64,000 nt of DNA from Kluyveromyces lactis (lineage: Eukaryota > Ascomycota > Saccharomycetes > Saccharomycetales > Saccharomycetaceae): assembly GCF_000002515.2 (NCBI RefSeq), contig NC_006038.1, positions 62,001 through 126,000 on the forward strand, written 5' to 3'. The notes under the pieces were generated by a model. It did no database searches. It was given only the letters and a program-made list of their open reading frames with translations, and was not told the DNA's origin. Positions 9,670 to 19,663 of this stretch are shown piece by piece (the first letter of the stretch is position 1; each line of letters starts with the position of its first letter). Both the position numbers and the translations under genes were made by a program.

Positions 9670-10200
9670 ATGCGGAAAAAGAATGATGTCAGTTATGACA
9701 CAATTACCAGATGGAATGAGGCCAGAATGCCCACCGAGATTGAAGATGAAGTCCTATCGATATATTTAAGCTTCACCGAAGAAGGTGAATTCAAGTGGGC
9801 TGATATTTCTAGTTTTTATACGGAATTACAAATCAGTAAATCATGGTACGGATTATTAGAATTCAAGGACTTATGCTTGGATGGAATTGACGTCATAGAT
9901 TTCGAAAAACTCTTGGATGTCACTTATCGACTCTTGATCTTCATGGACAACGAGAGTATAATAGATAAACAATGGGAACTACTATTAAAATATACCGGTA
10001 GATTGCAACAGTTCCCTAAGGTTGCACTAAGGAAGCACGTGATAAGTGTTAAAGATGTCCAGAAGGCTGCTGTTCAAGTGGATATGGATCAACATATTAT
10101 CCTGTCAATGGTAAGTTGGGCTACGAACGGCGAGAGGGTATTTGTCACTTACCTAGACTTTGCCAAATTACTTGGTAAAATGGGTTTATTAAGATACTAG
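9670..10200 (+). CDS. RAD33: Nucleotide excision repair protein Rad33
   Basis: Yeast centrin-like partner of Rad4 and Rad34 in nucleotide excision repair. The 176-residue product matches S. cerevisiae Rad33 (177) along its length. Shared stretches include a VSY motif near the start, IEDEVLSIY, GIDVIDF, VALRKHVISVKDVQK and the C-terminal VTYLDFAKLLGKMG. EF-hand-type calcium loops are not evident, as in the family. Start at the first ATG, 9670. It sits between SPT5 and ERV25 as in the YML010-YML012 order. Confidence 0.94.
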   Translation: MRKKNDVSYDTITRWNEARMPTEIEDEVLSIYLSFTEEGEFKWADISSFYTELQISKSWYGLLEFKDLCLDGIDVIDFEKLLDVTYRLLIFMDNESIIDKQWELLLKYTGRLQQFPKVALRKHVISVKDVQKAAVQVDMDQHIILSMVSWATNGERVFVTYLDFAKLLGKMGLLRY

Positions 10201-10527
10201 CATCATTGCAATCCACTAAATAATTCACTTCCTAAAAAACACGTCAATCTTTGGAACATTTGGAAGAATATCACTAGTAACTTAGTACAAAACTTATAAA
10301 TGTAACTGGTGGCCATATCAACATAGAATTCTAGCAAAAACAAAGACCTACCCGTCTAGGCATAATATAATCCCTTTCCCCCTCTACTCGTCCGATTTAG
10401 AAATTATGCCATTTTCCATATATAGATACTGTACACGTATAAAAGGCTCACCATATGATGTATGTTTCTTCAATTCAATATTTGAAGATCGTATTGAGAT
10501 TCAAGGCATTGAAACTATTCGAACATT
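10201..10527. other. RAD33-ERV25 convergent spacer
   Basis: Convergent 3' flanks; nothing recognised. Confidence 0.55.
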
Positions 10528-11166
10528 CTAAATAATGTGCTTAGCTCTAAAGAAGTTCTTCATGTAGTTTACTTGCCATGCACCCAAAGCGACCAAAACA
10601 ACGATGACAGCGATAGAAAAGTTTCTAACTCTTCTGTTGGTGGACTCGTTGGTGTCTCTTAGTCTTTCTTCTCTCCCCTTCAAGTAGTTGAATTCATCAA
10701 CAATTTCGTCAGTCAATTCTTCAATCCTACGTAGTTCAACTTCCACCGGTTTCAATTTTTCACTGGCTTGAATCTTGTTCCAATCACGAGCCTCGGATCC
10801 GGATTCAATATCCAATTCAATGGAACGGCTCAAAGATCTACCGTTAACTTGCGCCACATTCTCGAAACAAACATCAAATGAGGTGGATTGTGGAGCAGTA
10901 AATACAACACGTACTTCTCCAGCAATGTCTCTATTCCTACGGTATTCGTTACCGTTACTGTCACGAACGTATAGATTCAACTGTTGACCATCACCAACAG
11001 AACCATCAGTCTCAATATCAATGAGCACTAATTGACCCTCACTGACAAAATCACGAATACAGACTTGTTCCGGTTTCGTAGAGGCTGGAATGTCGAAACG
11101 TACAGCAAATACTTGTTCAAAGAACAAAGCACATAGTAGAAGCACGCAAGCAGCAAAGCTCTTCAT
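10528..11166 (-). CDS. ERV25: p24-family cargo receptor Erv25
   Basis: COPII/COPI vesicle protein of the p24-delta type that forms a complex with Emp24 and helps export GPI-anchored proteins from the ER. The 212-residue product has a cleavable signal peptide (about 1-21), a lumenal GOLD domain, a membrane-proximal coiled coil, one transmembrane segment at about 182-202, and a short cytosolic tail ending NFFRAKHII. The tail carries the paired aromatic COPII signal and a dilysine-like COPI signal. Length equals the usual for the family (211 in S. cerevisiae). Confidence 0.96.
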   Translation of the reverse strand: MKSFAACVLLLCALFFEQVFAVRFDIPASTKPEQVCIRDFVSEGQLVLIDIETDGSVGDGQQLNLYVRDSNGNEYRRNRDIAGEVRVVFTAPQSTSFDVCFENVAQVNGRSLSRSIELDIESGSEARDWNKIQASEKLKPVEVELRRIEELTDEIVDEFNYLKGREERLRDTNESTNRRVRNFSIAVIVVLVALGAWQVNYMKNFFRAKHII

Positions 11167-11660
11167 CTTTTGGCCTGTATATATATGGTTTGTCTCTTTG
11201 CTTCACTCCTTGACAAGTGTTAACACGGATGAGGTTCCTGATAGAATCAATTAGGAAACAAACGTAGCAACGTATCTTTTTGAATTCAGTTAGAATTAGA
11301 TATACGTTTTTTTTTTTTTTAAATTTCAAACCGAAACCTATATATTTTATTATATTCTTCGCGATCTGAACTGTCGTGAAAATCAACCATGCAATAAAGG
11401 TGTTAAAATTCGAAGTTTTGATCTTTGGAAACCAAACAAATATAGAACCAACCATACGTAAAAGACGCGTTTTTTATGATGATTACACGTGATCGATATT
11501 GGCAGATGTTAAGTTTTATCAAGGAACAAGGGATATAACTCTGCCGTGTGCAAGTACGTCTAGGCACTGCGACGCACAATTAGTAATTGGGTATTGTGAG
11601 TTATAAATACATATATATATATATAATGTGGTTGTATTATGTACAAGAAAGAGCTTCCCG
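11167..11660. other. CYM1-ERV25 spacer (ERV25 promoter)
   Basis: Same-strand spacer of about 490 bases. It has a 14-base T run near 11307-11320, an ACGCGT at 11465-11470, CACGTG at 11486-11491 and an (AT)n stretch near 11611-11626. No gene seen. Confidence 0.6.
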
Positions 11661-14609
11661 TTACACGGTTTGAACTAAGGCATCAAAATTTGGGATTTCC
11701 GGACCAACTATGGAGGCAATGGATTTATCTTGCTTGAGGTATTCCTCTGCCACTTGATGTATATCATTCAAGTTGACGTCTAAAAGTTGCTCTCTACGAC
11801 GTTGTTTCATTTCGTCTGTTACGTCGTAATGGAATAAAATGGTACCTTCGTTTTTGGCGCTCATTGGGGAGTCTACTTGTTGGAAGACACTCAATTTCGC
11901 TTCATTCAAGTCTGGTTCACCCCACGAAGACTTGTTCAATATGAATTCTGGAACGCTATCGAATGTGGACAAAGAATTTAAAGCGTGAGGATCCCTGTAA
12001 GAATAGAAACTGAAAGTACCATCCAAAGCGCTGTAAGTAGCACCACCACCATATGCGCCACCTTTTTCACGAATTTCACGGTGCAAATATTTGTGTGTCA
12101 ACATGTTAGAAAGGATTTGTAGCTTAGCGCCATCAGGATGGGTATAGGAAACGCCTGGGTAACACTTGGCGGTGTAATGAACCTGAAATGGGAACTGGAG
12201 TAGGGTTGGTTTACCTGGGTTTTCCAACATTGAGTAATTCTCAGAGTAGAAGTCACATGGTTTTGAATCCTTGGGTAAGGAGCTCAAAAAGCCCGTGATT
12301 TGTTGGTGAACTGCATCGATTTGAACTTGAGAATCACTGGTGATCATGAATTTCATGTCTGAACTGCCATTTATATATGATTGAAGCTCAACCAATTTTG
12401 AAACCACTTCTTTCTCAAATAGTGCTTCATCATCCAAACATTGAGATAACTTATTGATTAACTGTAACTGTTCGATACCGTTTAAACTTTCGTTGATGGC
12501 TTTAGTTACACTTAAATGAGCAGCACCGAAGTTCCGGGCAAAAGCATGACCAGTCTCAGCCACAGACGCTGTGTTTGAAGATGCTAATGATCTTATTAAG
12601 ACCTTTAGCTTTTCTTTGTGCTTATGGAAATCAGTTTCACATAAAAGTTTCTTCCAAAACTTGAAGATGTGATCGGTTTTGCTGTTCAAAGCCCATCCAT
12701 CAACTTGGAATAGCAGCATAGGCTTACCAGTCTGTGCATCTGGATTTACAGATACGCGAGTTGAGACACCGCCAGTGTGCAATTTGATTTGTTCTTCAAT
12801 GGTGGAAAACTCTTCAGTTGAAGTACCAAGGTTCGTCAATGAGTCTGCGTATAATGGTAGGAAAGGATAAAGTTCTCTTGGAATATGGTGGTTTAGTAAA
12901 CGCTTACCTCTGACGTATGTAATACCATTGGTATCGGTAATACGATTTAAAACATTATCCTTCTCTAACAATGGGTATGTCTTTGAAACTCTTGGAATTG
13001 CACTAATTTGCAATGAAGGAAGGCAACTCAAATCCTCTTTGAGGTCCTGTAGTTCTTGCAATTGTTTACCACGTTCGAAAATGACCTTTTTGTCTTCTTC
13101 GTCAAGGAGCTTTAACTTTCTCTCCAAACGTTCTTGTTCCTCAGCATCAAGTTTCTGAGAGAACGTTTCTGAGCCCTTCATGGTGAATTTGAATACAGGT
13201 TTTGAAATCACGAATTCTTTGATTAAGTCTTTGAATAAATTATCACCCTTAGTGGCCCAATCTTCTTGGAATCTTTCTAGTGTCTCATCGAACAATAAAG
13301 AATCAAATGGATCAGTCTTGTTAACCCATCCTGGTAAAACCGAGTACAGTAATTGTAAACCGAAATCTGCCCTTTGGTCTTTCTTAGATAACTCTAATTG
13401 TTGAATGATTGCTTGGATCCTAGACTCCTCAAACGGATTCTGTAATACTTCTTCCCATACTTTGTTAATAACTTCATATATCGAATCCACTTCATCACAT
13501 CCTTGAACACCAATAGTGATAAAGTTTGCAGCAGTCTGCGACTCTACACCAGTGTTAACTGAAAAGTCGTACGCCAGCCCACTTTCAATTAGTTTTTGAT
13601 AGAAAGGAGAGGAATGTCCGTCTAATAATAAATTACCCAAGATCTTCAATAGAAATGTTTGGTACGTGTCTTCAGGTTTACCACAAATCCAAGTCACAGA
13701 GGTCTTGATCTGTTTATCCGGTGGTAACATAGGATCAACCTGTCCTTCGGTTTCTACAGAAACATCTTCTTTCATTTGGATTGGTAATAGTTCCCTCTTC
13801 TTAGAACCCCTTCTACCATAACCTTGATATTCTTTATTCAACCTCTGTAAGGTATTGTTCAAATCGAAGTTCCCGTATGTAAACGTCTTAGCATTAGAAG
13901 GATGGTAATTATTTCTGTGGAAACTGATTAAATCTTCATATTGAAGATCAGTCATTTTAGTTGGGTCACCACCAGAGTTATTCAAGGATGGATAATAGCT
14001 TTCTTGAAACTTAATCCAGAAATAATAGTTAGCATTGGATACTTGACCCTTCATTTCATTGTATACAACACCTTTGAAACCTATATCGCTGTTTGGATCA
14101 TCAACCTTAGTGTGTTCAAGCCTCCAACCTTCTTGTAGGAAATCTTGCTGATTCAACAATGGATTTAGAGTTGCATCAAGGTAAACGTCTCTTAGATTAG
14201 CAAAATCCGTCTCATTAGTGGTAGCAAACGGGTAAAAAGTATAGTCATGACCAGTCATAGCGTTCATGAAGTTTGCCAACGATCTGTTTAACATCTTGAA
14301 GAACGGATCGCGAACAGGATACTTATGAGAACCGCAAAGAGTTGTGTGTTCCAAAATATGTGGCACACCAGTTGAATCCGGGGGATTGGTTTTGAATCCG
14401 ATACTGAACACGTTGTTGTTATCATCTCTATCAATATGTAAATGTTGTGAACCGGTTTGGTTATGCAATAAATCCACGGCTGTTAGCTTTAGTTCAGGGA
14501 CAGGAAGTAATCGTTTCACTTCATATCCGTGAAAAACGCCACCTACTGGGTACTTCCTCAGCGCCCGAGACTGTGCATATTTTGTGGCATAGTTACGAAT
14601 TTGAAACAT
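11661..14609 (-). CDS. CYM1: Mitochondrial presequence protease Cym1 (PreP)
   Basis: M16-family zinc metalloprotease that degrades presequence peptides in the mitochondrial matrix or intermembrane space. The 982-residue product has a basic, serine/threonine-bearing N-terminal targeting segment, then the inverted zinc motif HILEH at residues 84-88 (zinc ligands H84 and H88, catalytic E87) followed by the conserved TLCGSHKYPVRDPFF. A second peptidasome half and the C-terminal Arg/Tyr region (GGAYGGGA) are intact. Length agrees with S. cerevisiae Cym1 (989). The gene is followed upstream by NPL3, divergent, as YDR430C and YDR432W. Confidence 0.97.
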   Translation of the reverse strand: MFQIRNYATKYAQSRALRKYPVGGVFHGYEVKRLLPVPELKLTAVDLLHNQTGSQHLHIDRDDNNNVFSIGFKTNPPDSTGVPHILEHTTLCGSHKYPVRDPFFKMLNRSLANFMNAMTGHDYTFYPFATTNETDFANLRDVYLDATLNPLLNQQDFLQEGWRLEHTKVDDPNSDIGFKGVVYNEMKGQVSNANYYFWIKFQESYYPSLNNSGGDPTKMTDLQYEDLISFHRNNYHPSNAKTFTYGNFDLNNTLQRLNKEYQGYGRRGSKKRELLPIQMKEDVSVETEGQVDPMLPPDKQIKTSVTWICGKPEDTYQTFLLKILGNLLLDGHSSPFYQKLIESGLAYDFSVNTGVESQTAANFITIGVQGCDEVDSIYEVINKVWEEVLQNPFEESRIQAIIQQLELSKKDQRADFGLQLLYSVLPGWVNKTDPFDSLLFDETLERFQEDWATKGDNLFKDLIKEFVISKPVFKFTMKGSETFSQKLDAEEQERLERKLKLLDEEDKKVIFERGKQLQELQDLKEDLSCLPSLQISAIPRVSKTYPLLEKDNVLNRITDTNGITYVRGKRLLNHHIPRELYPFLPLYADSLTNLGTSTEEFSTIEEQIKLHTGGVSTRVSVNPDAQTGKPMLLFQVDGWALNSKTDHIFKFWKKLLCETDFHKHKEKLKVLIRSLASSNTASVAETGHAFARNFGAAHLSVTKAINESLNGIEQLQLINKLSQCLDDEALFEKEVVSKLVELQSYINGSSDMKFMITSDSQVQIDAVHQQITGFLSSLPKDSKPCDFYSENYSMLENPGKPTLLQFPFQVHYTAKCYPGVSYTHPDGAKLQILSNMLTHKYLHREIREKGGAYGGGATYSALDGTFSFYSYRDPHALNSLSTFDSVPEFILNKSSWGEPDLNEAKLSVFQQVDSPMSAKNEGTILFHYDVTDEMKQRRREQLLDVNLNDIHQVAEEYLKQDKSIASIVGPEIPNFDALVQTV

Positions 14610-15438
14610 GGTATTTTATAATGCAAGAATTCTCCACCTGGATTTAGATTCAATATTCCTTCGCTTATATTTCAAACCCAGTTTTTTCGATCTTGGTATA
14701 TTAATCAATGATTACTGTCGTCAACGATTCTATAACGATTTATTGCGAATAAATAGATAAAAGAAATGCAAAGAGAAAACGAACGGTCAAAATATCGGAA
14801 ATATCCCCTCTAAACTGCTAGTTCGCTTGGCTTTTCGTTTCTTGCCTCTGAGATAAATTCGCTAAATTGACTTATCAATATGTTAAGAGACCTTTGGCAT
14901 GCTCTAGTATCTTTCCTCCAGGATTCCATACTATCGAAGAAAAACAGCTATGAACTACGGTCTCACTTCTGACGAGTTAAAAAAATGAAAAACTGAAGTT
15001 CAAGTCACGTGATACATGTGTCACTCTTACCTTTCTGTATAACAATGGTAAATACAAGTAGCAATGAGAGCATTTGATCAATATAGCCTCTCAGATCGTA
15101 TTTGGTAGGAGTATGACTTGTATGAGGGCTTATATCTGTGCATGCGATACTTATCAGCACTCATTCTAAAAAGACTTGTACCGAGGATTCCAGAGTTTTA
15201 CCCTACCTACCAAACCTTGTTTGACACTATTCTCTTCTGTCTTTTCTTTTCCCGATGTTCATTTAAAATTTTCACTTTCTCCTATATATAAAGACATATT
15301 TAAAACCTGGTTTTTGGAAAAAAAATTCTACTCCATCATCGTTGAGTGGCGTTGCAGTATTGTTTTTGACTAAGATATTAGTGTTTCACTTCTTTTGCTC
15401 AAGGTACAACCAAGAACACTTACTCGCGAAATATCAAG
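14610..15438. other. CYM1-NPL3 divergent promoter region
   Basis: About 830 bases. CACGTG at 15006-15011, an RRPE-like AAAATTTTCA at 15265-15274, and TATATATAAA at 15283-15292, about 150 bases before the NPL3 ATG, look like promoter elements. An open frame at 15176-15373 starts with TTG and is not a gene. Confidence 0.65.
15283..15292 (+). promoter_or_regulatory. Probable TATA element of NPL3
   Basis: Strong TATA match about 150 bases upstream of the NPL3 start and just after an RRPE-like element, as expected for a highly expressed gene. Confidence 0.55.
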
Positions 15439-16467
15439 ATGTCTGACGTTCCTCCTCCTCCAGCTGTCGAAGAAGAAACCTATGAAAAGCCATATGAAAA
15501 GCCATATGAAAAGCCATATGAAACTGCTCCACCACCTCAAAGTTATGAAAATTTCAATAATAGAGTTGATGACGATGAAGAGCTTTCTGATACCAGACTA
15601 TTTGTGAAGCCTTTCCCTCCAGATGTCACTGATGCTGAAATGAAGGAAATTTTCGAACCTTTCGGTGCTTTGAAGGAAATAAAGATTTTAAATGGGTTCG
15701 CTTTTGTTGAGTTTGAAGAAGCTGAGTCTGCTTCCCAAGCTATTCAAAACGTTGCCGGTAAAATGTTTGCCGACTACCCATTGGAAGTTGTATTTTCCAA
15801 GAAGTTAAAGCCAAGATTCAGAGTCATTATCAGAAACTTGCCAGAAGGCTGTGCTTGGCAAGAATTGAAGGATTTGGCCAGAGATAACCAGTTAGAAACT
15901 ACTTTCTCCAGTGTCAACACCAGAGACTTTGACGGTACTGGTGCTCTTGAATTCCCAACCGAAGAGATCCTGCAGGAAGCCATTGAAAAGTTGAACAACA
16001 TCGAATTCCGTGGTTCAGTTTTGGCTGTTGAAAAAGATGAAAACCCACCACCAATCAGATCCTCTCGTGGTCGTGGTGGTTTTAGAGGCCGTGGCGGTTT
16101 CGGTCGCGGTGGCTTTGGTGGCCGTGGTGGTTTCGGCGGTCGCGGTGGTTTCGGCGGCCGTGGAGGCTTCGGTGGTCCAAGAGGTGGCTTTGGTGGCCGT
16201 GGCGGTTTCGGCGGTCGCGGTGGCTTTGGCGGTCCAAGAGGTGGCTTTGGCGGTCGCGGTGGCTTCGGTGGTCCAAGAGGCGGTTTCCGTGGTGGCCGTG
16301 GTGGCTACGGTGGTCCAAGAGGCGGTTACGGTGACTTTGGTGGTCGTGGCGGTGGTTACGGTGGCCGTGGCGGTTACGGTAACAGAGACTACGCACCAAG
16401 AGAAGACTACCAAAGAGGCAGCGGAGAAGGCTACCAAGCGCGTGAAAGATCTCCAGTTAGAGATTAG
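15439..16467 (+). CDS. NPL3: SR-like mRNA-binding protein Npl3
   Basis: Shuttling RNA-binding protein acting in transcription elongation, splicing and mRNA export. The 342-residue product has a short N-terminal region with the repeat YEKP four times, RRM1 at about 53-120, RRM2 at about 126-202, then an RGG domain of GGFGGRGG and GPRGGF units from about 208 to the end. It finishes RERSPVRD, the site type phosphorylated by Sky1. It is shorter than S. cerevisiae Npl3 (414), which carries APQE repeats at its N-terminus; here they are replaced by YEKP. The RGG coding creates long false frames on both strands. Confidence 0.96.
   Translation: MSDVPPPPAVEEETYEKPYEKPYEKPYETAPPPQSYENFNNRVDDDEELSDTRLFVKPFPPDVTDAEMKEIFEPFGALKEIKILNGFAFVEFEEAESASQAIQNVAGKMFADYPLEVVFSKKLKPRFRVIIRNLPEGCAWQELKDLARDNQLETTFSSVNTRDFDGTGALEFPTEEILQEAIEKLNNIEFRGSVLAVEKDENPPPIRSSRGRGGFRGRGGFGRGGFGGRGGFGGRGGFGGRGGFGGPRGGFGGRGGFGGRGGFGGPRGGFGGRGGFGGPRGGFRGGRGGYGGPRGGYGDFGGRGGGYGGRGGYGNRDYAPREDYQRGSGEGYQARERSPVRD
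15481..15516 (+). repeat. 12-bp tandem repeat in NPL3
   Basis: Three exact copies of TATGAAAAGCCA followed by a partial fourth. They encode YEKP units in frame, so copy-number change would keep the reading frame. Confidence 0.95.
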
Positions 16468-17431
16468 AGGATTTCTGGAGTGCACAAATAGCTTTCATCT
16501 AAGAATGTTGTGAAATTACTTCAAGCATCAAACCGTGTGTCCCTACCATTATCATCGGAGTTGGTATTAGCTTTCTTTTGTCACTTTTAACAGAATTATT
16601 ATGCTTACTATCTTAGGGAGTTATAAGCTCTTGTTTTCGCCCGTTGTTTTCATACTTTGTCGTTACACCAAGAAACCTCTGAACTTTACTTGGAATTTGA
16701 ATTTACTCACAATTGTTGGGAATGAATTGAAGGTATCAACCTTGATGGATTGAGAATAAAAAAAAAAATTAAATATTAGTATAGGAAAAACCTCCCATCA
16801 TCAGGAAAAAATCTTTTTACTTGTGGATCCGAACAGAACATCAAGGATCGTGAGGAGAAGGAAAAAATGATTATGTTTTTATAGTGGATTATTATTGTAT
16901 TGTTTTATTATTTATCTTTGCGACTAGAAAAGAGGTCTTCCAGAGTAAGGAAGAAGTAGTGATGATCATGGAAATCAATTTCGCGAGGGAAATTGGTTGT
17001 GTTTTGTAACTGTGCTTGAAAATCAACCTTAACTCCAGCTCAGAATTGTTACAAATGGCACATATATGTCAGCGTCAAAGACTGCGCTTTTAAACGAATC
17101 AACAACTTATTGTTTCTTGCATCCGATCAGTGGATTTTGTCTTAGTCCATTTTCCAATTTGTGATTCTTAATCTTGCATTGCCGACATTACAGTGCATCA
17201 ACCACCATTATTTTGTGTCTCTTCAAGAAAATGGTAATGTAGAATTGTCTTGAACTTGTAGGAGGCCTACGAAGGCCTTGACGTTATCCTGATGTGTACG
17301 AATTTGATTCTTTACAAACTGGGCGGTTTGTCGGATCAAACTTGTACCCACCTTAAACAAATCTTATTGATAAAACTGTTGTTATGCTCTAACATCGACT
17401 CCTAGTCACTTGACTATTTAATTTTATATCG
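16468..17431. other. Long NPL3-UBX2 convergent spacer
   Basis: About 960 bases between two convergent 3' ends, the longest tail-to-tail gap here. No open frame. A GTGATGA word near 16959 resembles a snoRNA C box but no D box follows at a suitable distance. AGGCCT-ACGA-AGGCCT near 17263-17278 can form a 6-bp hairpin. It may be a long NPL3 3' UTR or an unannotated RNA. Confidence 0.5.
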
Positions 17432-19294
17432 TTATGTTGAATGACCAGCGTCATCACTCTCATCCTCTCCTTCGGAGCTGTCATCATTGTCCAATGATTC
17501 TATCAAGAGACTCCCGTTTGGCCATAGTTCTGACCTTGTTTTCAATTGAATGGATGGATCATTTGGAGTTTGTTTTCTAGGGAAAGGCGAAACCAACTCA
17601 AAGTCAAAGCTAATATCCTCTAGTTCGGTCTTAGATCTGAGTTCGGAAATACCCTTTTCTAATATTGCTTTTAGTTGATTTTCCGTCTTGGATTCCAATA
17701 GTTCTCCAGCAATGTTGGTGCTTTCAATAGCGGTAGCGTATTCAGGGTTTTCGCTGATATTTATCAATATTTCGCTGATTGTATCCAAATTATTTCCTTC
17801 AATATATTGGTCAGATGATGTTAAATATAAATGAGCTGCTATGTCGATGTAAACATCGCGTAAAGTGTTACTCCCTGAGAACTTTTTAACAATTCGTTTA
17901 CCATCAGAGGTTCTGAATTGAATGTTGGAAATTTTTTCTGTTGGCTTGACCTCAGCATTGCTGCCAGATTTTAAAGAGTGTAACAGCATAGTAAATTGAT
18001 AGAATAGGTCCTTTATTTTCAAGATTTCTTTCTGTTGCGCTTCAGAAATTAGTTTCTGTTTTAAACTTTCTTCTTGCCTTTCACGTTCTAACTGCTTTTC
18101 GGTATCTAGTTTTAATGATTCGTGGTATGCTTCATCCTGCATTTCCTTCATTTTTCTCACCATTTCTAGCTCTTGCATTTCCGTTTGGCTCGCTATCAGT
18201 TCAGGAGAGTAGCGACGAATTGCGCTTTTGAAAGAATCTTGGAATCGGGCAAGCGATTTAACCTTCAAAGCAGAAAGAACAGACATTTTCCTTGAACCGG
18301 AAGTAGAATTCAAACGATTGTGCACGTTAGCCACAAGTAGACATTCTAACGTGTATTTTAATTTTAGTTGTTTTGCCAGTGCCCAACATTCAGGATCTTG
18401 GACTGTCCTGATGTATATTTCCAAGTTGTCGCTATGAGTTTTGAAAAGTGCAATAGTTGATGGATGGGATAAAAAGTGCGTTAAGAATGTTTTCGAGCTA
18501 TGACAAATTTTTTCTTCTTCTCCAGTTATTGGTCCCAAGAATAACAAAAGCATAAACTTGTATTTCGATTCGCATTCATCAAATATTTCATTGTAGCTCT
18601 TCATAGAGCATAAAGACAAAAGTTCTTCAGCATTTTCACCACATGTTTCCCTTATATCCGCAAATGTATCTTCAGGTTTTCTGTCCACCTGAGGTTTCTG
18701 CGGGATTACCCAATTATATGAAGCCTTTGATTTTGCCATATTCTGACCTAGTGCATACGAGATTAGAATGCCAAGCCATGAAAACATATGCACGCTAAGC
18801 CTAACTATTAAATTCGGCAAAAATAAGACGGCAAGTAATACAGAATTGCGCGAGTATACATCAGTAGCATTTGGCTGTCCGTTTAATCCGATGATTTGGA
18901 ATTTTTCTTTATAATTGTATGGTAATCTGTGAATAAAGGGTAGTTTAGGTACCATTCCAAACGGGTTCTCCAAAATGTTTGGGATTCTCAGTGATATTGG
19001 TAATTCTGAACGCGTATCTTCCAGGATCTGGCGCTCATCAGATTGTGATTGTTGGACAGGAATTGTGTTTTGAGCGGGTGTAGGCTGTGGTGCAAAGTCT
19101 AGATTTTCTTTCCAATTGTCGTCGAAATATCTACCCAAAGCGTGTTCCAATTGCCAAGAATGATTGCGTAGAAGCTTTATAACATTAGGCAATTCATCAG
19201 TGGGGAAAGACGTTATCATTTGAAACTCGTTGAGCTTTTGCTCTTCTGAGTGGGAGAGTTCAAATCGTTGATCATTATGTTCAATTACTGGCAT
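17432..19294 (-). CDS. UBX2: ERAD membrane adaptor Ubx2
   Basis: ER (and mitochondrial outer membrane) protein that recruits Cdc48 to ubiquitin ligases for ER-associated degradation. The 620-residue product has a UBA domain at about 20-60, a hydrophobic hairpin or pair of membrane segments at about 149-183, a UAS thioredoxin-like domain at about 220-330, a coiled coil (365-425) and a C-terminal UBX domain at about 455-590. The C-terminus is acidic. Length is close to S. cerevisiae Ubx2 (584). Next to TRM9, as YML013W-YML014W. Confidence 0.95.
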   Translation of the reverse strand: MPVIEHNDQRFELSHSEEQKLNEFQMITSFPTDELPNVIKLLRNHSWQLEHALGRYFDDNWKENLDFAPQPTPAQNTIPVQQSQSDERQILEDTRSELPISLRIPNILENPFGMVPKLPFIHRLPYNYKEKFQIIGLNGQPNATDVYSRNSVLLAVLFLPNLIVRLSVHMFSWLGILISYALGQNMAKSKASYNWVIPQKPQVDRKPEDTFADIRETCGENAEELLSLCSMKSYNEIFDECESKYKFMLLLFLGPITGEEEKICHSSKTFLTHFLSHPSTIALFKTHSDNLEIYIRTVQDPECWALAKQLKLKYTLECLLVANVHNRLNSTSGSRKMSVLSALKVKSLARFQDSFKSAIRRYSPELIASQTEMQELEMVRKMKEMQDEAYHESLKLDTEKQLERERQEESLKQKLISEAQQKEILKIKDLFYQFTMLLHSLKSGSNAEVKPTEKISNIQFRTSDGKRIVKKFSGSNTLRDVYIDIAAHLYLTSSDQYIEGNNLDTISEILINISENPEYATAIESTNIAGELLESKTENQLKAILEKGISELRSKTELEDISFDFELVSPFPRKQTPNDPSIQLKTRSELWPNGSLLIESLDNDDSSEGEDESDDAGHST

Positions 19295-19663
19295 TTTAAG
19301 GTTCGTTACAAATCACAGTACGCTCAAGCAGATATACTTTAATTCGGATCTCAATGCCAAAAATACTGGGTTGTCAATTTTATACATTCACAGCTAATAT
19401 ATGCAGTATAGTTAATGTAGCTTATCAGTAAACTCGAATCTATATCCTCCTGCACTTTTCTGGTTAAGTTGGCCTGCCTGTTAAAGTTTCCCGTTTTTTC
19501 GTTAAATGTTCATGAGAACGAAACAGAAATTTAGTGCACCGTCAGAATATCGTAAGAAACACTAATAAACCAAACAAAGAAATTGCAATGAGTACTAGCT
19601 GTTGTCTATAAAAGTATATTTCGATGTAATATTTATGCTGTTTATATATTATATTAGCAATCG
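19295..19663. other. TRM9-UBX2 spacer
   Basis: Same-strand spacer of 369 bases with the UBX2 promoter and TRM9 3' end. Nothing recognised. Confidence 0.55.

Noticed and set aside
16010-16513. Valine/alanine-rich frames on both strands over the NPL3 RGG region
   Set aside because: Repeat-coded mirror frames of NPL3; composition is an artefact of GGT/GGC-rich codons.
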